A DNA stretch of 9,779 nt from Christensenella sp. (GTDB taxonomy: Bacteria; Bacillota; Clostridia; Christensenellales; Maliibacteriaceae). Made by a program: the position numbers and the translations under genes. The stretch lies in contig JAHZHV010000185.1 of NCBI GenBank assembly GCA_019420085.1, positions 9,627-19,405 on the forward strand, written 5' to 3'. Shown piece after piece: positions 7,176-9,779 of this stretch (the first letter of the stretch is position 1; each line of letters starts with the position of its first letter). The notes under the pieces were generated by a model that made no database searches, had not been told where the DNA came from, and saw only the letters and a list, made by a program, of their open reading frames with translations.

Positions 7176-8101
7176 AAAAACGCCTGCTTGTTCCGGCCAG
7201 TGCCAATCGAGATCTCATCGTTACCATGCAGCGCATGCCAGCACCGGGCGAGACGTTCCGCGCGCAAAGTTACGGATACGCCGCCGGCGGCAAGGGCAGC
7301 AACGCCGCTGTGGCGCTGGCACGCCAGGGCGCACAGGTAACGATCGCCACATGCCTTGGCAATGACGATAACGGACGCGCACTGTATCAAACCTATCAAA
7401 AGGAGGGTCTGGATACCCGCGCCGTACGCTTCTGCGACGATGCGCAGACCGGTTTTGCCATCTGCACGGTGGAGCGCGACGGCAACAGCCGCATCATCGT
7501 CATTCCCGGCGCAAACGAGCAGATCGATTTTTCCGCCATTTCGCCGGAAATTCTTGCAGAACCCTTTGACGGGCTCATGCTTCAGCTTGAAATTCCCTTT
7601 GACGCCGTCGTACAGGCGTGCCGCTGGGCAAAAAAACGGTGTATTCCGGTCATCATCGACGCCGGTCCCGCCTCATGCGATCTTGCGCTGGATCAGCTTT
7701 GCGGCGTGACGATTTTTTCGCCCAATGAGACCGAAACGCAGATCCTCACAGGTGGCATGCCGCTTGAAACGCAGCAGGATTGGGAGCAGGCGGCGCGCGC
7801 GCTTGCCGAACGCACCGGCGCCGAACATATCGTCCTGAAACTCGGCGCACGCGGCGCCTATATCTTTAACGACTCCGTTTCGCTGTTTGTGCCTTCCTTC
7901 CCCGTTGAGGCGGTCGATCCCACGGCAGCGGGCGATTCCTTCACCGCCGCGCTTGCGCTTGACTATATCACGCACGGGGATATCGTCCGTGCCGTACGGC
8001 GCGCAAACGCTGCCGGCGCACTTGCCACGCTTACCGTCGGCGCGCAACCCTCGCTGCCTGACAGCGATTCCATCGACGCATTCCTGTGCCAAAACGCGTG
8101 A
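7172..8101 (+). CDS. rbsK: Ribokinase (PfkB-family carbohydrate kinase)
   Basis: Phosphorylates D-ribose at O5 with ATP to ribose 5-phosphate in the cytoplasm. The 309 residues match the family length. Visible are the N-terminal ASANRDLIV (9-17, equivalent to the usual GSxNxD), PAPGET (23-28), the PfkB signature 1 GGKGSNAAVALARQG (39-53), SPNETE (183-188), and signature 2 DPTAAGDSFTAA (249-260) with catalytic base D255. GGKGSNAA and PGET favour ribokinase over fructo-, adenosine or pseudouridine kinase, but the exact sugar is inferred. I chose the ATG at 7172, which overlaps the preceding stop as ATGA and has GGGAGG (7156-7161) ten bases upstream. An in-frame ATG at 7118 adds 18 residues unlike the family. 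No ribose transporter or RbsD is in the window. Confidence 0.9.
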   Translation: MKKRLLVPASANRDLIVTMQRMPAPGETFRAQSYGYAAGGKGSNAAVALARQGAQVTIATCLGNDDNGRALYQTYQKEGLDTRAVRFCDDAQTGFAICTVERDGNSRIIVIPGANEQIDFSAISPEILAEPFDGLMLQLEIPFDAVVQACRWAKKRCIPVIIDAGPASCDLALDQLCGVTIFSPNETETQILTGGMPLETQQDWEQAARALAERTGAEHIVLKLGARGAYIFNDSVSLFVPSFPVEAVDPTAAGDSFTAALALDYITHGDIVRAVRRANAAGALATLTVGAQPSLPDSDSIDAFLCQNA

Positions 8102-8107
8102 CTTTTC

Positions 8108-8596
8108 CTAAGAAAAGCGCTTCACGAGCGTTTCCAGCCACTGCTGCGGCGGCGATTCACAGATTGTCACAATCTGCTGCGACGGCAGGTCTTCCTTGGA
8201 AAACATCTCCACAGACAACTGGCGCTGCTGCCCTGGCGTCACGGCAACGTTGAGCACCACGGTATCCACATAGTCGGGATGGTGCAGTACGACCGTAACC
8301 TCCTGCCAGTCGGCACGCAGGCCAAGCGGCAGATCCGCATATGCCGATTCGGCGCGGGCAATGGTAAAATTCTCGGTATTGCCTTGCTGATCGCTTTGCA
8401 GCTTTTGTCCCGTCTGTGCAATGGACACCTGTACACCGGCAACGGGCGTGCCGTCAAAACCGTCCGTGACGCTGACATACACCTTCGCCGCACGATTGCT
8501 GCGTACGCGCAGCGCGCCGGACAAAGCCACGCCGATGCATACGAGAATGCACAGACCCAGGGCGCCCATCACAATCCAAAACTTTTTCCCGGACAA
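8108..8596 (-). CDS. Single-pass membrane protein with a carboxypeptidase-regulatory-like beta domain, function unknown
   Basis: I do not recognise a named family for this 162-residue protein. A short basic start (SGKK) leads into one hydrophobic segment (about 7-29), then an arginine-containing linker, indicating a signal anchor with the C-terminus outside. Residues about 38-115 look like a small beta-sandwich of the carboxypeptidase regulatory/Ig-like type: VYVSVTDGFDGTPVAGVQVSI (one strand pair and a glycine-proline turn), a QGNTENF turn and alternating strands through VVLNVAVTPGQ. The tail has a PP-containing segment (SPPQQWLETLVKR, 148-160). The start is a TTG at 8596 with AAGGAG (8601-8606) 4 bases upstream inside a longer purine run; internal GTG and ATG codons at 9-10 would cut the basic start. 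Its stop is 6 bases from the ribokinase stop and its start faces pgi. Confidence 0.75.
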   Translation of the reverse strand: MSGKKFWIVMGALGLCILVCIGVALSGALRVRSNRAAKVYVSVTDGFDGTPVAGVQVSIAQTGQKLQSDQQGNTENFTIARAESAYADLPLGLRADWQEVTVVLHHPDYVDTVVLNVAVTPGQQRQLSVEMFSKEDLPSQQIVTICESPPQQWLETLVKRFS

Positions 8597-8600
8597 GATT

Positions 8601-8615
8601 CTCCTTCTCCTCCTT
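8601..8615 (-). promoter_or_regulatory. Doubled Shine-Dalgarno before a TTG start
   Basis: The minus strand reads AAGGAGGAGAAGGAG, two overlapping matches to the ribosome binding consensus, with the nearer one 4 bases and the farther about 12 bases before the TTG at 8596. It decides the TTG start because no ATG or GTG stands at a suitable distance until codons 9-10. Confidence 0.6.
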
Positions 8616-8629
8616 TTTTGTTCAAGGCT

Positions 8630-8649
8630 ATGCGCCGGGACAGGCGCAT
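8630..8649. repeat. Inverted repeat in the divergent region before pgi
   Basis: ATGCGCC (8630-8636) and GGCGCAT (8643-8649) form a perfect 7-base-pair inverted repeat with a 6-base GGGACA loop, in the 116-base gap between the membrane-protein gene and pgi. It is not followed by a T-run on either strand, so it is not a terminator. It could be an operator or an RNA hairpin in a leader. I found no convincing promoter in this gap. Confidence 0.4.
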
Positions 8650-8712
8650 CATGCCTGATCCTGTGTTTTTCCCAAAATCAACAATAAAAAAAGAAAGGCT
8701 GGTACTTGATCT

Positions 8713-9779
8713 ATGGCACAGCAAAGCAACGAATGGATGCGGCTCCGTGTGGATGTCAACAACATGTTCGACGACTTCGTCGGCGAGGGAAACGGCATTA
8801 CAAGCGACGATATCACCGCACTTGTTCCCCGTCTGGCGGCGGCGCATGAAGCAATCCAGAACGCGCGCGGCACGGGTATGATGGGCTGGATGAACATGCC
8901 CTATGAACAGGATGCAATCGTGGCGGATATTCTGGATGCAGCCAGGGAAATCCGCGAGAATTTTGACGCGTTTGTCGTCCTGGGCATCGGCGGCTCTGCC
9001 CTTGGCCCCACGGCGATTCAGTTCGCGCTCAATCATATGCGCTGGAACGAGCTTTCCAAGCAGCAGAGAAACGGGTTCCCGAAGCTCTATGTCGAGGATA
9101 ACGTCGATCCGGAGCGTCTGGCCGCCCTGTTTGACGTCATCGATTTAAAGCGCACCGCATTCAACGTCATCTCCAAGTCCGGCGCCACAAGCGAGACGAT
9201 GAGCCAGTTCCTGATCATCCGAAACGCGCTCATGCGCGAAGTGGGTGACAGCTGGGCAAAGCATATCTACGCCACGACCGACAAAGAACGCGGCAATCTG
9301 ATCAAAATCGTTAAGGCCGAAGGAATGCGCATGTTTGTCATTCCCGACGGCGTCGGCGGCCGATTCTCGGAAATCTGCCCCGTCGGCCTTCTGCCTGCCG
9401 CGGTATGCGGCATCGACATTCGCGCCATGCTGGAAGGCTGTGCGTATATGGATCAGCTGTGCCGTGAAAATGACATCAGCAAAAACCCCGCCATGCTCGG
9501 CGCAGCGACCAAATATGCCGCGATGCAGAAGGGAAAGAACATCTCCGTCATCATGCCGTATGTCGATTGCCTCAAATACATGGCGGACTGGTATGCGCAG
9601 CTTTGGGCCGAATCGCTTGGCAAAAAGTTCGATCGGCAGGGCAACGAAGTGCGCGTCGGTCAGACGCCCGTCAAATCCCTTGGCGTGACCGATCAGCACT
9701 CTCAGGTCCAGCTGTATGCGGAAGGCCCGCGTGATAAATTCGTCACCTTCGTCGGTGTGGACGCCTACCGGCAGACGAT
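8713..9779 (+). CDS. pgi: Glucose-6-phosphate isomerase, 3' end outside window (partial)
   Basis: Interconverts glucose 6-phosphate and fructose 6-phosphate in glycolysis and gluconeogenesis. The first 355 residues are present; families of this type run to about 450, so roughly a fifth is missing at the window edge. Motifs in order: GIGGSALG (91-98), SKSGATSET (154-162) that binds the phosphate, the family signature DGVGGRFSE (212-220), the probable catalytic glutamate E300 in QLWAESLGKK, and H329 in GVTDQHSQVQLY. The ATG at 8713 has only a weak AAAGG about 13 bases upstream, but the protein similarity and the even start of the frame support it. The neighbouring gene is divergent and unrelated in kind, so pgi probably has its own promoter in 8597-8712. 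Confidence 0.96.
   Translation, partial: MAQQSNEWMRLRVDVNNMFDDFVGEGNGITSDDITALVPRLAAAHEAIQNARGTGMMGWMNMPYEQDAIVADILDAAREIRENFDAFVVLGIGGSALGPTAIQFALNHMRWNELSKQQRNGFPKLYVEDNVDPERLAALFDVIDLKRTAFNVISKSGATSETMSQFLIIRNALMREVGDSWAKHIYATTDKERGNLIKIVKAEGMRMFVIPDGVGGRFSEICPVGLLPAAVCGIDIRAMLEGCAYMDQLCRENDISKNPAMLGAATKYAAMQKGKNISVIMPYVDCLKYMADWYAQLWAESLGKKFDRQGNEVRVGQTPVKSLGVTDQHSQVQLYAEGPRDKFVTFVGVDAYRQT

Noticed and set aside
8102..8117. A small CTTTTC/GAAAAG hairpin between the convergent ribokinase and membrane-protein genes, considered as a bidirectional terminator.
   Set aside because: The stem is only six AT-rich pairs, no clean T-run follows on either strand, and it overlaps the end of the membrane-protein gene.
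8111..8125. A resemblance to a catabolite-repression (cre) operator around AAGCGCTT.
   Set aside because: Several fixed positions of the consensus fail and it lies inside the 3' end of a coding region, away from any promoter.

Overview
The window looks like ordinary chromosomal DNA from a GC-rich low-G+C-phylum bacterium (Bacillota, probably class Clostridia). Evidence: strong AAGGAGG-type ribosome binding sites, the Firmicutes pairing of zapA with mutS2, an OmpR/PhoR-type two-component pair, a clostridial-style glucose-6-phosphate isomerase, and sigma-A-like promoters with exact TATAAT boxes. This placement is inferred from gene content. No mobile element, CRISPR array, tRNA or rRNA was seen.

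Left block, minus strand, read from 6545 down to 1: a promoter, zapA (cell division), an intrinsic terminator plus a second hairpin, mutS2 (MutS-family ATPase with Smr nuclease domain), xylB (xylulokinase), an OmpR-family response regulator, and a HAMP sensor histidine kinase that runs off the left edge. The last three genes are joined by ATGA stop/start overlaps, so sugar kinase, regulator and sensor are probably translated together. No promoter or terminator is evident between mutS2 and xylB, so a long zapA-to-kinase transcript is possible.

Middle block, plus strand, 6626-8101: a good promoter about 50 bases upstream of the start codon drives a short EutT-like cobalamin adenosyltransferase, again ATGA-coupled, to a ribokinase (PfkB family). 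The divergent zapA and EutT-like promoters share a 212-base intergenic region carrying a 10-base direct repeat that touches one -35 box.

Right block: a small single-pass membrane protein of unknown function on the minus strand (8108-8596) ends 6 bases from the ribokinase stop. It is divergent from pgi, which starts at 8713 and runs off the right edge.

Most of the window is housekeeping and ordinary carbon metabolism. I do not see a clear new multi-gene system. The points most worth a second look are the four-arm hairpin arrangement between zapA and mutS2, the stand-alone EutT core coupled to ribokinase, the xylulokinase/two-component coupling, and the unknown membrane protein.
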